Shown here piece after piece: positions 1-9,379 of a stretch of 64,000 nt of DNA. The DNA is from Gluconobacter frateurii (GTDB taxonomy: Bacteria > Pseudomonadota > Alphaproteobacteria > Acetobacterales > Acetobacteraceae), in NCBI RefSeq assembly GCF_002723955.1, contig NZ_BEWN01000001.1:372001-436000 (forward strand), in the 5' to 3' direction. Under the pieces are notes generated by a model. It worked only from the letters and a program-made list of their open reading frames with translations, was not told the DNA's origin and searched no databases. Each line of letters starts with the position of its first letter. Position 1 is the first letter of the stretch. The position numbers and the translations under genes were made by a program.

Positions 1-1127
1 ATGGCGCCGTTCATGAATCCGGTGGTCTGTATGTCATCGGGACGGAGCGTCATGAGAGCCGTCGTGTTGATAACCAGTTGCGTGGCCGTTCGGGGCGTCA
101 GGGCGATCCGGGTAATTCCCGTTTCTTCCTGTCACTTGAAGACGATCTGATCCGCATTTTCTCTGGCGACCGTATGGGCGCAATGATGCAGAAGATGGGC
201 CTGAAGGAAGGGGAGGCGATTGTTCACCCCTGGCTGAACAAGGCCGTCGAGAAGGCTCAGAAGCGTGTTGAAGCCCGCAACTTCGACATGCGCAAGAACA
301 CGCTGAAATACGACGACGTCATGAATGACCAGCGCAAGGAAGTCTATTCCCAGCGCAAGGAATACATGTCGTCTGAAGATCTGTCTGGTGTGATCGCGGA
401 GCTGCGTTTGCACACTATCGAGGATCTGGTTCACGCCCATATTCCTGAGAAGTCCTTTGCGGAAGCCTGGGATACGGCAGGACTTTCCAAGAGCCTGATA
501 GAGACCCTGAACCTCGATCTTCCGATTGCCGAATGGGCAAAGGAAGATGGCATGGATGCAGAAGGCGTGATCGAGCGTGTGGAAGCCGAAGCCCAGAAGG
601 CTCAGGCCGCCCGTACGGCGAACATGGGGCCGGAACTCATGCGCATGATCGAGAAGCAGGTTGTACTCACGACGTTCGATGCTGTGTGGAAAGAGCATCT
701 GCATGGGCTGGACCAGCTTCGTCAGGGCATTGGCCTGCGTGCTTATGGTCAGCGTGATCCGCTGAACGAGTACAAGCAGGAAGCCTTCCAGATGTTCACG
801 GCCATGCTGGATGACATGCGGATGCGCGTGACGCAGACTATGTGCCGCATTCAGGCTGTGAGTGAGCCGCCGCCTTATCCGGTCGTGGATACATCCGCGC
901 AGCATGAGACGTTCGAGGCTCCGCCGTCCGCTCCGGCATCTCTTGAGCAGGCTTCGCAGCCGGTTATGAGCTTTGCCGCCCCGCAGCCGCAGTTTGCTGC
1001 GCAGGGTTCGGTAGAAGAGCCAGATGCAGCAACGCTTCAGCGGTGGTATGAAGAGACGCCGCGCAATGCGCTTTGCCCGTGTGGATCGGGCCAGAAGTTC
1101 AAACACTGTCATGGCAGGCTCGCCTGA
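1..1127 (+). CDS. secA: SecA preprotein translocase ATPase, C-terminal part (5' truncated)
   Basis: This is the ATP-driven motor that pushes unfolded preproteins through the SecYEG channel at the inner membrane. Reading frame 3 is open from the window edge, and the first visible residues carry the conserved SecA helicase motif around GTERHESRR followed by [11 protein letters not shown]. About 374 residues are visible, covering the end of the second nucleotide-binding fold, the helical scaffold and wing regions, and a low-complexity proline/alanine/glutamine linker. It ends in the zinc-binding tail CPCGSGxxxxxCH that contacts SecB and phospholipid. The start and the Walker A region lie upstream of the window. 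The next gene begins 32 bp after the stop. Confidence 0.97.
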   Translation, partial: GAVHESGGLYVIGTERHESRRVDNQLRGRSGRQGDPGNSRFFLSLEDDLIRIFSGDRMGAMMQKMGLKEGEAIVHPWLNKAVEKAQKRVEARNFDMRKNTLKYDDVMNDQRKEVYSQRKEYMSSEDLSGVIAELRLHTIEDLVHAHIPEKSFAEAWDTAGLSKSLIETLNLDLPIAEWAKEDGMDAEGVIERVEAEAQKAQAARTANMGPELMRMIEKQVVLTTFDAVWKEHLHGLDQLRQGIGLRAYGQRDPLNEYKQEAFQMFTAMLDDMRMRVTQTMCRIQAVSEPPPYPVVDTSAQHETFEAPPSAPASLEQASQPVMSFAAPQPQFAAQGSVEEPDAATLQRWYEETPRNALCPCGSGQKFKHCHGRLA

Positions 1128-1159
1128 GCCTCTGACACCCGTAGAGGAAGGAGCGACCG

Positions 1160-1909
1160 ATGGCCGGTCATTCGCAATTTAAGAACATCATGCACCGCAA
1201 GGGCGCGCAGGATGCCAAGCGCGCCAAGCAGTTCGCCAAGATCCTGCGTGAAATCACGGTTGCAGCGCGGTCTGGCCTGCCTGACCCGGCATCCAACCCG
1301 CGGCTTCGTGCGGCTGTTACGGCCGCACGTGAAGCGAATATGCCAAAGGACAATGTCGAGCGCGCCATCAAGAAGGCATCCGGTGCTGCTGGCGGGGAAG
1401 ACTATGTGGAAGTCCGCTACGAGGGCTACGGCCCGGCTGGCGTGGCGATCATTGTCGAAGGCCTGACCGACAACCGGAACCGTACGGCTGGCGAAGTCCG
1501 CGCTGCATTTTCCAAGCATGGCGGCTCACTGGGTGAATCGAACTCGGTGTCCTTCATGTTCCAGCGTCTGGGTGTTGTGACCTATCGGGTCGATGCCGCG
1601 TCCGAAGACGAGATGCTTGAAGCCGCCATTGAAGCTGGTGCTGACAATGCTGTGCTGACCGAGGAAGGTCACGAGATCACCTGCGAGATGGAAAATTTCT
1701 TCGCGGTTCGTGACGCCCTTGAGAGCCGATTTGGCGAGCCGCAGTCCGCGAAGCTGGACTGGCGTCCGGAAAACAGCGTTTCGCTGGATGAAGAGAAGGC
1801 CCGGACGGTTCTGAAGCTGATCGACGTTCTGGAAGACAACGACGACGTTCAGGCTGTGTACGCCAACTTTGACCTTCCGGATGACGTGGCTCAGGCGCTC
1901 GCCGCTTGA
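1160..1909 (+). CDS. yebC: YebC/PmpR family regulatory protein
   Basis: A 249-residue protein starting [14 protein letters not shown], the hallmark N-terminus of the YebC/PmpR (DUF28) family. Members have been described as DNA-binding regulators and, more recently, as factors that help ribosomes on difficult peptides, so the exact role here is open. The length is normal for the family and the protein is cytosolic with no membrane segment. The ATG follows a good ribosome site (GAGGAAGGAG). It sits directly upstream of ruvC with a 4 bp overlap, the common yebC-ruvC arrangement, suggesting co-transcription with the Holliday junction genes. Confidence 0.95.
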   Translation: MAGHSQFKNIMHRKGAQDAKRAKQFAKILREITVAARSGLPDPASNPRLRAAVTAAREANMPKDNVERAIKKASGAAGGEDYVEVRYEGYGPAGVAIIVEGLTDNRNRTAGEVRAAFSKHGGSLGESNSVSFMFQRLGVVTYRVDAASEDEMLEAAIEAGADNAVLTEEGHEITCEMENFFAVRDALESRFGEPQSAKLDWRPENSVSLDEEKARTVLKLIDVLEDNDDVQAVYANFDLPDDVAQALAA

Positions 1910-2412
1910 TCCGTCTGATGGGCATAGACCCCGGCCTGCGTTTCATGGGCTGGGGGATTATTGATGTGGATGGCAATCGCCTGAAGCATGTGGCTTCCGG
2001 TGTGATCGCAACGGATGGCCAGGAATCGGTTCCCCTGCGGCTTTGTGAGCTGCATGGGAAGCTCCAGAATCTGATCCGTGAGTATGCTCCCGCTGAAGCT
2101 GCGGTTGAGGAAACTTACGTGAACCGCAACGGCTCCTCCACACTCAAACTCGGTTATGCGCGCGGTGTGGCGCTTCTGACGCCTGCCTATGAAGGGCTTC
2201 CCGTCGCAGAATATGGCGCCATGACGGTCAAGAAATCCGTTGTGGGGACAGGGTCTGCCACAAAGGAGCAGGTCACGATGATGGTGAAGCGCCTGCTTCC
2301 GGGTGTGGCTATTCACAAGGCGGATGCGTCCGATGCTTTGGCCGTGGCGATCTGCCACGCGCATCATCGTGCCAGCGCAGCGCACGTGGCTGTCGGAAGG
2401 CGAATGGCATGA
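1906..2412 (+). CDS. ruvC: Holliday junction resolvase RuvC
   Basis: RuvC cuts Holliday junctions symmetrically after RuvAB branch migration during recombinational repair. The 168-residue product shows the RNase H-like fold acidic residues: D8 in GIDPG, E68 in AVEETYV, and D140 and D143 in the [10 protein letters not shown] helix. I place the start at a TTG that overlaps the yebC stop (TTGA); an ATG four codons later (1918) is the alternative but would leave only three residues before the catalytic GIDPG strand. The stop overlaps the ruvA start as ATGA, indicating translational coupling. Confidence 0.95.
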   Translation: MIRLMGIDPGLRFMGWGIIDVDGNRLKHVASGVIATDGQESVPLRLCELHGKLQNLIREYAPAEAAVEETYVNRNGSSTLKLGYARGVALLTPAYEGLPVAEYGAMTVKKSVVGTGSATKEQVTMMVKRLLPGVAIHKADASDALAVAICHAHHRASAAHVAVGRRMA

Positions 2413-3011
2413 TCGGACAACTGACTGGCCTTGTCGGGCAGATTGAAGGCGAGCGCTGCATCGTAGATGTCAATGGCGTTGGTTATGTGGTGTCCGCCTC
2501 AACGCGCACGCTCGGCACGGTTCCGCACCCGCCGGAAGTGGCACGTCTGCTGATCGAGACAGTCGTCCGGGAAGATGCGATCCTGCTGTATGGGTTCGGG
2601 ACCGCTGATGAACGCGAGTGGTTCCGTCTGCTGACAACGGTTCAGGGCGTGGGCGCCAAGGTTGCGCTGGCCATTTTGTCGGCCAACTCGCCGGGTGAAA
2701 TTCTGCTGGCCATCAATGCCGGAGACCGTGGGTCTTTGACGCGGGCAGCTGGTGTCGGCCCGCGCCTTGCGGACCGTATTCTGAGCGAACTGCGGAACAA
2801 GGTCGCCAAGATGCCGGGTGGCGGGGCTGCTGCACCAATGCCGGGGATCGTGACCGGACCAAGCGTTGAAAATGATGCGCTGCTGGCGCTGGCTGGTCTC
2901 GGCTTCCGTCGGGCAGAAGCGTGGCCGGTGCTGAGTCGTGTTCTGGCTGAAAATGAGAATGCCAGCCTTGATCTGGCCATCCGTCTTTGCCTGAAGGAAC
3001 TGGCCCGATGA
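2409..3011 (+). CDS. ruvA: Holliday junction branch migration protein RuvA
   Basis: RuvA forms the tetramer that holds the four-way junction in a square-planar form and loads the RuvB motors. The 200 residues match the family: an N-terminal OB-fold starting [10 protein letters not shown], the helix-hairpin-helix region around [13 protein letters not shown] and [13 protein letters not shown], and a C-terminal RuvB-binding domain (about 155-200) after an alanine/proline/glycine linker. It overlaps ruvC by 4 bp at the front and ruvB by 4 bp at the back, so the three genes form a tightly coupled operon. Confidence 0.96.
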   Translation: MIGQLTGLVGQIEGERCIVDVNGVGYVVSASTRTLGTVPHPPEVARLLIETVVREDAILLYGFGTADEREWFRLLTTVQGVGAKVALAILSANSPGEILLAINAGDRGSLTRAAGVGPRLADRILSELRNKVAKMPGGGAAAPMPGIVTGPSVENDALLALAGLGFRRAEAWPVLSRVLAENENASLDLAIRLCLKELAR

Positions 3012-4051
3012 GCGAATTTCGGGAAACGGACCCGGCTCGTCTGCCGGAAGATATTGCAGAGAGTGGGTTAAGGCCGGAGAGCCTTGCTGATTTTACCGGG
3101 CAGAAAGCCAGCCGGGAAAATCTTGCTATCTTCATCGAGGCTGCCAAGGCTCGTGGTGAGGCGTTGGATCACGTCTTGCTGCATGGCCCTCCGGGTCTGG
3201 GTAAGACGACCCTGGCACAGATTGTGTCCCGTGAGCTGGGTGTCGGTTTCCGGGCAACGTCCGGGCCAGTCATTCAGCGGGCAGGAGATCTGGCGGCGAT
3301 CCTGACGAATCTCCAGCCACGCGATGTGTTGTTCATTGACGAAATTCACCGTCTTCAGCCTGCGATTGAGGAAATTCTCTATCCTGCGATGGAGGATTTC
3401 CAGCTCGATCTGATTATCGGGGAGGGGCCAGCGGCTCGATCTGTCCGGATTGATCTCGCGCCGTTCACGCTTGTTGCCGCGACGACGCGTGCGGGTCTGC
3501 TGGCCACGCCTTTGCGGGATCGCTTCGGCATTCCCCTGCGACTTGTTTTTTATACGCCGGATGAACTGCGGGCCATTGTGTCCCGTGGAGCGACCAAGCT
3601 CGGCGTGCATCTGAACGACGATGGCGCGGAAGAAATCGCACGCCGTTCCCGTGGGACGCCGCGTATTGCCGGGCGTCTTCTGCGTCGGGTGCGGGATTTT
3701 GCTTTGGTGGCGAAGAAGCCGATCATTGATCGCGCCACGGCGGATGCGGCGCTGTCGCGTCTTGAGGTTGATGAGCGCGGTCTGGATGCGATGGACCGGC
3801 GCTATCTGGTGCGGATTGCAGAGCATCATCATGGCGGGCCGGTGGGCGTTGAAACGCTCGCAGCCGGTCTGGCGGAAGCCCGCGATACATTGGAAGATGT
3901 CATTGAGCCTTACCTGATTCAGGAAGGCATGGTGCTTCGAACAGCACGCGGTCGCATGCTGGGTGAAGCGGGGTGGCGCCATCTGGGGCTGAACCCGCCA
4001 GCGAGCCAGGTGGATCTCCTTTCTGCGCTCGATGACGATACGACGGCCTGA
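3008..4051 (+). CDS. ruvB: Holliday junction branch migration ATPase RuvB
   Basis: RuvB is the hexameric AAA+ motor that drives branch migration with RuvA. The 347-residue protein shows Walker A GPPGLGKT (60-67), Walker B with DEIH (111-114), a sensor region ending in AATTRAGLL, and the C-terminal winged helix. I chose the ATG at 3008, which overlaps the ruvA stop (ATGA); the frame is open further upstream but only within ruvA. The next gene, ybgC, starts 26 bp downstream, linking the ruv and tol groups on one strand as in many proteobacteria. Confidence 0.97.
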   Translation: MSEFRETDPARLPEDIAESGLRPESLADFTGQKASRENLAIFIEAAKARGEALDHVLLHGPPGLGKTTLAQIVSRELGVGFRATSGPVIQRAGDLAAILTNLQPRDVLFIDEIHRLQPAIEEILYPAMEDFQLDLIIGEGPAARSVRIDLAPFTLVAATTRAGLLATPLRDRFGIPLRLVFYTPDELRAIVSRGATKLGVHLNDDGAEEIARRSRGTPRIAGRLLRRVRDFALVAKKPIIDRATADAALSRLEVDERGLDAMDRRYLVRIAEHHHGGPVGVETLAAGLAEARDTLEDVIEPYLIQEGMVLRTARGRMLGEAGWRHLGLNPPASQVDLLSALDDDTTA

Positions 4052-4077
4052 AACTGGGCAAATGAGCGGAGGATCTG

Positions 4078-4503
4078 ATGGCAACGCATAAAATCCGGTT
4101 CCGGGTTTATTACGAAGACACGGATGCCGGGGGGATTGTCTATCACGCGCGCTATCTCGGTTTTGCTGAACGTGCGCGCAGCGAGGCCATGCGGGATGCA
4201 GATGCGTCCGTCACGGAACTTCTGAATGATTTCGGTCTGGCCTTCGTCGTTCGGCAGGCCAGCATCCGGTATCGCTCCCCGTTGCGACTCGATGATGAAA
4301 TGGAAATCGAGACTGCGCTGGATGCCATGACGCCAACACGGTTGAAACTTCAGCAGACAGTGCGGAATTTCTCAAAGGGTAACGAAACCGCCGTTGTCAT
4401 TGATGTGGAACTGGCCTGCCTTTCTGCAGAAACAATGAAACCTGCCAAAATTCCGCCTCGCTGGTGTGATGCTGTTCGAAAACTCGAGGCTGGAGAGGTC
4501 TGA
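4078..4503 (+). CDS. ybgC: Tol-Pal associated acyl-CoA thioesterase YbgC
   Basis: A 141-residue hot-dog fold thioesterase of the YbgC/4-hydroxybenzoyl-CoA thioesterase family, acting on short acyl-CoA or acyl-ACP thioesters in the cytosol. The diagnostic YxxDTDxxGxVYHxxY stretch is present, with the predicted catalytic D16 and H23. It stands 26 bp after ruvB and 77 bp before tolQ, its conventional position at the head of the tol-pal cluster. The link to the envelope machinery is by synteny; the physiological substrate cannot be told from sequence. Confidence 0.93.
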   Translation: MATHKIRFRVYYEDTDAGGIVYHARYLGFAERARSEAMRDADASVTELLNDFGLAFVVRQASIRYRSPLRLDDEMEIETALDAMTPTRLKLQQTVRNFSKGNETAVVIDVELACLSAETMKPAKIPPRWCDAVRKLEAGEV

Positions 4504-4580
4504 CCCACTTTCCTGTTTCCTCACGAAGTGCAATGGAGAGACCTGACCCGTAAGGGACAGGATCTGGACAGGAGAGAACA

Positions 4581-5324
4581 GTGGATCATGAGGTAAGTTC
4601 GAGTGCGCTTGGGGCGGTCGGTGCGGCCGGTCTGTCGCCTCTGGACCTGTTCCTGCACGCGTCCATCGTCGTAAAGCTGGTCATGATCGGGCTCGTCCTG
4701 TGCAGTGCAGGCGTGTGGGCGATCATCGCGGAAAAAATCATTCTGATGCGTCGCGTGAATCGTGAAGCGACGGAATTTGAAGACCGTTTCTGGTCCGGCG
4801 GTTCGCTGGACGACCTCTACGAATCCGATGGTGCCCGCCCGACGCACCCGATGGCCGCCGTATTCGGTGCAGCCATGGGCGAATGGCGTCGTTCGGCACG
4901 TATCGTCGGGATCGACCTGGCGCGTGGTGGCGTGCGGGACCGTATCGACCGTGCCATCAATATTACCGTTTCCCGCGAAAATGATCGTCTGGGCCGTCGC
5001 CTGATCTTCCTGGCGACGATTGGTCCGGTAGCACCGTTCGTGGGTCTGTTCGGTACGGTCTGGGGTATCATGCATGCGTTCGGCTCGATTGCCGCCATGC
5101 ACAACACCAACCTTTCGGTCGTGGCCCCGGGTATTTCCGAAGCGCTGTTCGCAACAGCCATTGGCCTTGTAACGGCTATTCCCGCCTACGTTGCCTATAA
5201 CGTTCTCAGCAACTCCACGGACAAGTTTGCGGACCGTATGGAGGCTTTCGGAACCGAATTCGCCGCCATCCTGTCCCGTCAGTCCGAAGAGCGAGCTGAC
5301 GAGACGTCCAGCGGGAAGGCCTGA
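4581..5324 (+). CDS. tolQ: Tol-Pal proton channel subunit TolQ
   Basis: TolQ is the inner-membrane, ExbB-like subunit which with TolR uses the proton gradient to energise TolA during outer-membrane constriction at division. The 247-residue product has a membrane segment at about 24-48 and two more in the second half (about 140-160 and 175-198), separated by a cytoplasmic loop. The conserved ATIGPVAPFVGLFGTVWGIM stretch in the second segment is typical of the MotA/TolQ/ExbB family. It is followed by tolR after 3 bp. An unusually long minus-strand frame opposite it (4521-5975) is a codon-bias shadow. Confidence 0.96.
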   Translation: MDHEVSSSALGAVGAAGLSPLDLFLHASIVVKLVMIGLVLCSAGVWAIIAEKIILMRRVNREATEFEDRFWSGGSLDDLYESDGARPTHPMAAVFGAAMGEWRRSARIVGIDLARGGVRDRIDRAINITVSRENDRLGRRLIFLATIGPVAPFVGLFGTVWGIMHAFGSIAAMHNTNLSVVAPGISEALFATAIGLVTAIPAYVAYNVLSNSTDKFADRMEAFGTEFAAILSRQSEERADETSSGKA

Positions 5325-5327
5325 TCC

Positions 5328-5765
5328 ATGGGGATGTCCGCTGGAGGAGGAGGACGCGCAGGGAGCCGTCGTCGGCGTCCGGCATCCGAGATCAACGTCA
5401 CACCACTGGTGGACGTCATGCTTGTGCTGCTCATCATCTTCATGGTGACAGCACCAATGATGACCAGTGGCGTCAATGTTGATTTGCCCAAAACGGATGC
5501 CAGCCCGGTCAATGCGGATACGAAGCCCATCACGGTTTCGTTGCGCAATGACGGTTCGCTGTATCTGGGCGAAGATCCGATCACGCCGGAACAGCTTGTG
5601 GACCAGCTCAAGGTCCAGTCCCAGAATGATCCGAACCATCGGATTTTCGTTCGTGCCGATGCGCATATCGACTATGGCCGCGTGATGCAGGTCATGGGTC
5701 AGATCACGTCTGGCGGCTTTACGCATGTGGCGCTGCTTGCTCAGCAGCCTCAGAGCGGCCAGTAA
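5328..5765 (+). CDS. tolR: Tol-Pal proton channel subunit TolR
   Basis: TolR is the ExbD-like partner of TolQ: one transmembrane helix and a periplasmic domain. The 145 residues begin with a basic glycine/arginine-rich cytoplasmic tail, then a membrane helix at about 24-45 carrying the essential acidic residue in TPLVDVMLVLLIIF (D29), then a periplasmic region with EQLVDQLK and IDYGRVMQVMGQI, as expected for ExbD/TolR. It lies between tolQ (3 bp) and tolA (12 bp), so the three subunits are almost certainly co-translated. Confidence 0.96.
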   Translation: MGMSAGGGGRAGSRRRRPASEINVTPLVDVMLVLLIIFMVTAPMMTSGVNVDLPKTDASPVNADTKPITVSLRNDGSLYLGEDPITPEQLVDQLKVQSQNDPNHRIFVRADAHIDYGRVMQVMGQITSGGFTHVALLAQQPQSGQ

Positions 5766-5777
5766 AGGACTTCGCCA

Positions 5778-6773
5778 GTGGTGCGTCCACGTCGTTCGGA
5801 CAGGCGTCGCTTTCGCAACGCGCTGCTGGGTTCGGTTGGTGTCCATGCGGCACTGATCCTGTACCTGGTGGTGCGGATCCCGTTCGAGAAACCTCCTGAG
5901 CCGCCGGAACCCCCGGCGGTGCAGATGGAGTTCGAGGAGGCTGGTCCTCCCACTCATCCTATCAAGGCTGATCATCCGGCTCCCAAGCCAGCGCCGGCTC
6001 CTGCGCCCGTGAAGAACGAGGCTCCTCCGTCCCCGACGCCTCCCTTGAAGGCGCCGACGGAAGAACCACCTCCGCCTCCACCGCCGCCGCAGCCGGTTCC
6101 GCCAGCGCCGGAGACCAAGCCTCAGCCTCTGCCGCCGACGAAGCTTCCGCCCAAGATCACGGAACCGTCGCCGGAACCTGTGCCTGCGTCCCCGCCAAAG
6201 CCGTCACCGCCGACCAAGTCGACGATGGTGGCCCCGCCAAGCCCGCAGACGCAGAAGGCTGACAAGCTGCCGGATGCGCCGAAGTTCTCACACCTGACTC
6301 AGCCGAATGCGTCCAAGAATACGCAGGCAGATAGTCATTCCCTGCTGGCCACGCTGGATAGCTTCCGGTCCGACCAGAAGCAGACGCATGCGCCCAAGGC
6401 GAAAGCCAACCCGCCACAGGGTGGTGCGCCGGATGGCGGCGGTGTTCCGAACGGGGATATTACGAAGTCCCTGTCCATGGCGGATCAGAAAGCCATCGGT
6501 GGTTCCGTGCGGCGTTGCTACACGGAAGACACGGAAGCGCGGAACTATGCGAGCTTTGTCGCGCATCTGATTGTGACGGTGGATGCAACGGGTGAGGCAC
6601 GTCTTGTGAAGTATGCTCCAGATACAGCAGCGAAGATGGCGGCAGATCCGTCCTATCGTGTGCTGGCGGAGCGTGCGCGAGATGCAGTGCTGAGCCCGAC
6701 CTGTGCCCATCTGCCCATTCCTTCCAACCTGCTAGGCCAGACGCATCAGCTGCGTTTTGTCTTCAGGCCGTAA
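5778..6773 (+). CDS. tolA: Tol-Pal energy-transducing protein TolA
   Basis: TolA spans the periplasm and links the TolQR motor to TolB/Pal. The 331-residue protein starts at a GTG, has a single membrane anchor at about 14-34, then a very proline-rich stretch (about 38-160, PPEPP and PPPPPPP runs) in place of the long alanine/lysine helix of enterobacterial TolA, and a folded C-terminal domain (about 230-331) containing SVRRCY and repeated VTVD-type strands, consistent with the TolA/TonB C-terminal fold. The identification relies on position and overall architecture because TolA sequences diverge quickly. Confidence 0.92.
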   Translation: MVRPRRSDRRRFRNALLGSVGVHAALILYLVVRIPFEKPPEPPEPPAVQMEFEEAGPPTHPIKADHPAPKPAPAPAPVKNEAPPSPTPPLKAPTEEPPPPPPPPQPVPPAPETKPQPLPPTKLPPKITEPSPEPVPASPPKPSPPTKSTMVAPPSPQTQKADKLPDAPKFSHLTQPNASKNTQADSHSLLATLDSFRSDQKQTHAPKAKANPPQGGAPDGGGVPNGDITKSLSMADQKAIGGSVRRCYTEDTEARNYASFVAHLIVTVDATGEARLVKYAPDTAAKMAADPSYRVLAERARDAVLSPTCAHLPIPSNLLGQTHQLRFVFRP

Positions 6774-6790
6774 ACCCTAGAGGAATCATC

Positions 6791-8155
6791 ATGACCTTCA
6801 TTTCCGATTCCGAAGCTGATGCTCTGAGCGCGCTGCTATCGCGCCGTTCTGTTCTTGGTGCCACGGCTGCGGCTGGTGGCCTTCTGGCAACGCCCCTGCC
6901 TGCTTTTGCCCAGGGCTCCACTGCGGCTGGCCCGGGTGAAGCTGAAATTACCGTGGATCAGGCCCGTCAGGCGCCGATCCCCATCGTGATCCCGAGCTTC
7001 GGTGCCGGGATGGGCGAGCAGATTTCTGGCGTCATTTCCTCTGATCTGGAGAGCACGGGTCTCTTCAAGGTCATGAGCGGTGATGTGCCTCCGGGCTCCA
7101 CGCCTGACTTCAGTGCCCTCAAGGCGCAGGGCGCACGTGCGGCTGTAGCCGGGCGCGCAGTCGGTTCAGGCAGTGTTCGCGTTGAGATGCGGCTGTGGAA
7201 CGTTGTGGCTGGTGAGCAGCTTCAGGGCACGGCTTATACGGCGTCTCCCTCCAACTGGCGTCGTATCGCTCATATTATTGCTGATGTGATTTATGAGCGG
7301 ATGCTGGGTGAGAAGGGATATTTTGATACCCGTATCGCCTACATCGCCCGTACAGGACCGCGTCGTCATCAGATTACGCGTCTGGCGCTAATGGATCAGG
7401 ACGGGTTCAATTCCCGTATGCTGACCGGCGGCCAGTGGCTGACGCTGACGCCGCGCTTTAATCCGGCGCGCGATCAGGTCGCGTTCATGTCTTATGCGAA
7501 CAACCGTCCGCGTGTGTATCTGTTCGATCTTGGCTCTGGCCGTCAGCAGATGCTGGGCGAGTTCGATGGCATCTCATTTGCGCCTCGTTTCTCGCCTGAT
7601 GGCAGCCGCGTTGTTCTGTCTGCAACGCGTGGTGGTGGGTCAGACATTTTCGTTGTGGATCTGGCCTCCCGAAGCAAGCACCAGATCACCAGCTCTGGTG
7701 GTGCCATTGATACCAGCCCGTGCTTCAGCCCGGATGGCAGCCAGATCGTGTTCAACTCCGATCGTGGTGGTAGTCCGCAGCTTTATATCATGAGCGCATC
7801 AGGCGGCGGAGCACGCCGGATTTCGTACGGCTCGGGTCAGTACGGTTCTCCGGTGTGGTCGCCGCGTGGTGATCTGATTGCCTTTACCCGTATTGGTCAC
7901 GGTGGCTTTTCGCTGGGTGTGATGAATCCTGATGGGACAGGTGAGCGGATCCTGACGCAGGGCTTTACGGTTGAATCGCCGACGTTCTGTCCAAATGGTC
8001 GTGTTCTGGCGTTCTGCCGTCAGAGCGCCTCTAGTGCGGGCGGAGCAGGGTTCTCATCTGGCATCGGTACAATCGACATCACGGGCTTCAATGAGCGCCC
8101 GATCCGGACAGCCACTGGCGCGTCCGATCCAGCCTGGTCTCCGCTGAACGGCTGA
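6791..8155 (+). CDS. tolB: Tol-Pal beta-propeller protein TolB
   Basis: TolB is the periplasmic component that binds Pal and is displaced by TolA. The 454-residue precursor has a small N-terminal domain followed by a six-bladed propeller visible as repeated SPDGS, NSDRGG and WSPRGD elements from about residue 225 on. The export signal is unusual: about 16 residues precede a twin-arginine stretch SRRSVLG (17-23), then a hydrophobic run and an AFA|QG cleavage site near residue 40, suggesting the Tat route or a long Sec signal. It follows tolA by 17 bp. A stable hairpin lies just after the stop. Confidence 0.95.
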   Translation: MTFISDSEADALSALLSRRSVLGATAAAGGLLATPLPAFAQGSTAAGPGEAEITVDQARQAPIPIVIPSFGAGMGEQISGVISSDLESTGLFKVMSGDVPPGSTPDFSALKAQGARAAVAGRAVGSGSVRVEMRLWNVVAGEQLQGTAYTASPSNWRRIAHIIADVIYERMLGEKGYFDTRIAYIARTGPRRHQITRLALMDQDGFNSRMLTGGQWLTLTPRFNPARDQVAFMSYANNRPRVYLFDLGSGRQQMLGEFDGISFAPRFSPDGSRVVLSATRGGGSDIFVVDLASRSKHQITSSGGAIDTSPCFSPDGSQIVFNSDRGGSPQLYIMSASGGGARRISYGSGQYGSPVWSPRGDLIAFTRIGHGGFSLGVMNPDGTGERILTQGFTVESPTFCPNGRVLAFCRQSASSAGGAGFSSGIGTIDITGFNERPIRTATGASDPAWSPLNG

Positions 8156-8166
8156 ACAGGCTTCCT

Positions 8167-8192
8167 CCGCGCCAGAGATCACTCTGACGCGG
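8167..8192 (+). terminator. Hairpin after tolB, possible terminator or mRNA end
   Basis: Arms CCGCGCCAGAG and CTCTGACGCGG form ten base pairs with one internal mismatch around a 4-base loop, starting 11 bp after the tolB stop. There is no T-run after the stem, so it may protect an mRNA end or act as a weak or Rho-assisted terminator. Confidence 0.45.
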
Positions 8193-8687
8193 AAAATCCT
8201 CCCACCGGCATAGGCCTTAAGGCAGAAGCTTGCTGGAGAGGGCAGACACCATGCTTAAGCAAGTCGGCTGAAACGCCTTTAGGTGGAGTCGATTGAGCCC
8301 GGATCGCTTGTCACTTGCGGCATGGTTTCATCGCATGTTCTGTAAATCAAAGACGCGACGCCAGAGGATGGGGGAATTTTGCCCCGCATTCAGCGCTGGT
8401 CTGCCGTGCATCGACTGCATGATGATTGACGGTTTCAAGAATGTTCAGCAAAACAACCGGCAGAATTCCGCCACATTCCTGTCCAAATGCTGTGACATTT
8501 ATGTTGCATTCTCTAGTTTCGAATCAGAATCGTTCTTTGGTGCACAAGGTGTGTCTTAGAGGATGCTTGACCCCGGATTTAAGTCATGGGTATGGGCGCT
8601 AGTGGCCAATGTTTTTCAGAGGACACGCTGGGAGTTGCAGAGCGACTCTTGAGCGGTTCCGATGAAGGGCGTGGGGTCCGGAACAAC

Positions 8688-8726
8688 GCGGCATTATGCC
8701 GCATTTCGGTTCCCGAAAAGGAACCG
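8688..8726 (+). promoter_or_regulatory. Paired hairpins in the pal leader
   Basis: Two perfect stems stand back to back: GCGGCA/TGCCGC with a 3-base loop (8688-8702), and CGGTTCC/GGAACCG with a 6-base loop (8707-8726). They end 18 bases before the pal ATG. A second copy of CGGTTCC at 8654-8660 could pair with the same right arm, giving an alternative fold. A regulatory role is inferred only. Confidence 0.4.
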
Positions 8727-8744
8727 TTCTCAGGGTTGAGACAC

Positions 8745-9224
8745 ATGAAGTTCAAGGTGTTTGGTGCGCTTGGTCTGGCGCTCGTTCTCGCAGCCTGCTC
8801 CAATGGCAAAACCGATACGGGCAACAGCACCGGTGCTGGCGCAGCTACGCAGGAAGCTGGCCCGACGCCAGGCAGCGAAGCTGATCTGGTTGCCAACGTT
8901 GGCGATCGTATCTTCTACGAGCTGAATGTTTCCCAGCTCTCCGAAGAAGCTCGTGCGACGCTGGACAAGCAGGTTGCATGGCTCCAGAAGTACCCGCAGG
9001 TCAGCGTTCAGATCGCCGGTAACTGCGATGACCGTGGTACCGAAGAATACAACATTGCTCTCGGCCAGCGCCGTGCAAATGCCGCTCGCGACTATCTGGT
9101 TGCCAAGGGCGTCAGCGCTTCCCGCATCACGACGATTTCCTATGGTAAGGATCGTCCGACCGCTGATGGCGATGATGAATCCTCATGGGCTCAGAACCGT
9201 AACGCGATCACCTCGGTTCGCTGA
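8745..9224 (+). CDS. pal: Peptidoglycan-associated lipoprotein Pal
   Basis: Pal is the outer-membrane lipoprotein that holds the outer membrane to peptidoglycan and binds TolB. The 159-residue precursor starts MKFKVFGALG and has a clear lipobox VLAAC with C18 as the lipidated residue, a low-complexity linker, then an OmpA-like peptidoglycan-binding domain (about 55-159) with the typical GNCDDRGTEEYN and ALGQRRANAARDYL elements. The frame is open for 53 codons further upstream, but only this ATG gives a signal peptide with lipobox. A strong terminator follows. Confidence 0.96.
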   Translation: MKFKVFGALGLALVLAACSNGKTDTGNSTGAGAATQEAGPTPGSEADLVANVGDRIFYELNVSQLSEEARATLDKQVAWLQKYPQVSVQIAGNCDDRGTEEYNIALGQRRANAARDYLVAKGVSASRITTISYGKDRPTADGDDESSWAQNRNAITSVR

Positions 9225-9258
9225 ACCCGGGTCATCCGTTTGACGGACTGACAGTTTG

Positions 9259-9297
9259 AACGGCCGGGGGAGCTTATCCCCCGGCCGTTTCTGTTTT
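9259..9297 (+). terminator. Rho-independent terminator after pal
   Basis: A 13 bp perfect stem, AACGGCCGGGGGA with TCCCCCGGCCGTT, around a 5-base loop and followed by TTCTGTTTT. It separates pal from cpoB transcriptionally. Confidence 0.85.
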
Positions 9298-9379
9298 ATG
9301 ACTGTCTCTTCTGCCGTGCTCGCCGGCGACTGCGAGAGGGCGCCCTGGCCGGGTGCTGAACTGTCTCAGGAGATCTTGC

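Larger units (their letters stand above)
8156..8744 (+). other. 589 bp tolB-pal intergenic region
   Basis: No convincing coding sequence was found. An 88-codon frame (8293-8559) has a cysteine-rich, compositionally odd product and no good ribosome site. The region holds a hairpin just after tolB, a possible weak promoter (TTGACC at 8567 with TATGGG at 8591, 18 bp apart), and two short perfect hairpins directly before the pal ribosome site. It probably contains the promoter and leader of pal. Confidence 0.6.

Noticed and set aside
4521-5975. 484-codon minus-strand frame opposite tolQ, tolR and tolA
   Set aside because: The product is histidine/arginine-rich and low in structure; it lies opposite three clear genes and reflects codon bias.
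8293-8559. 88-codon frame in the tolB-pal gap
   Set aside because: Composition is unlike the neighbours (cysteine and methionine rich, low codon bias), there is no clear ribosome site, and no domain is recognised.
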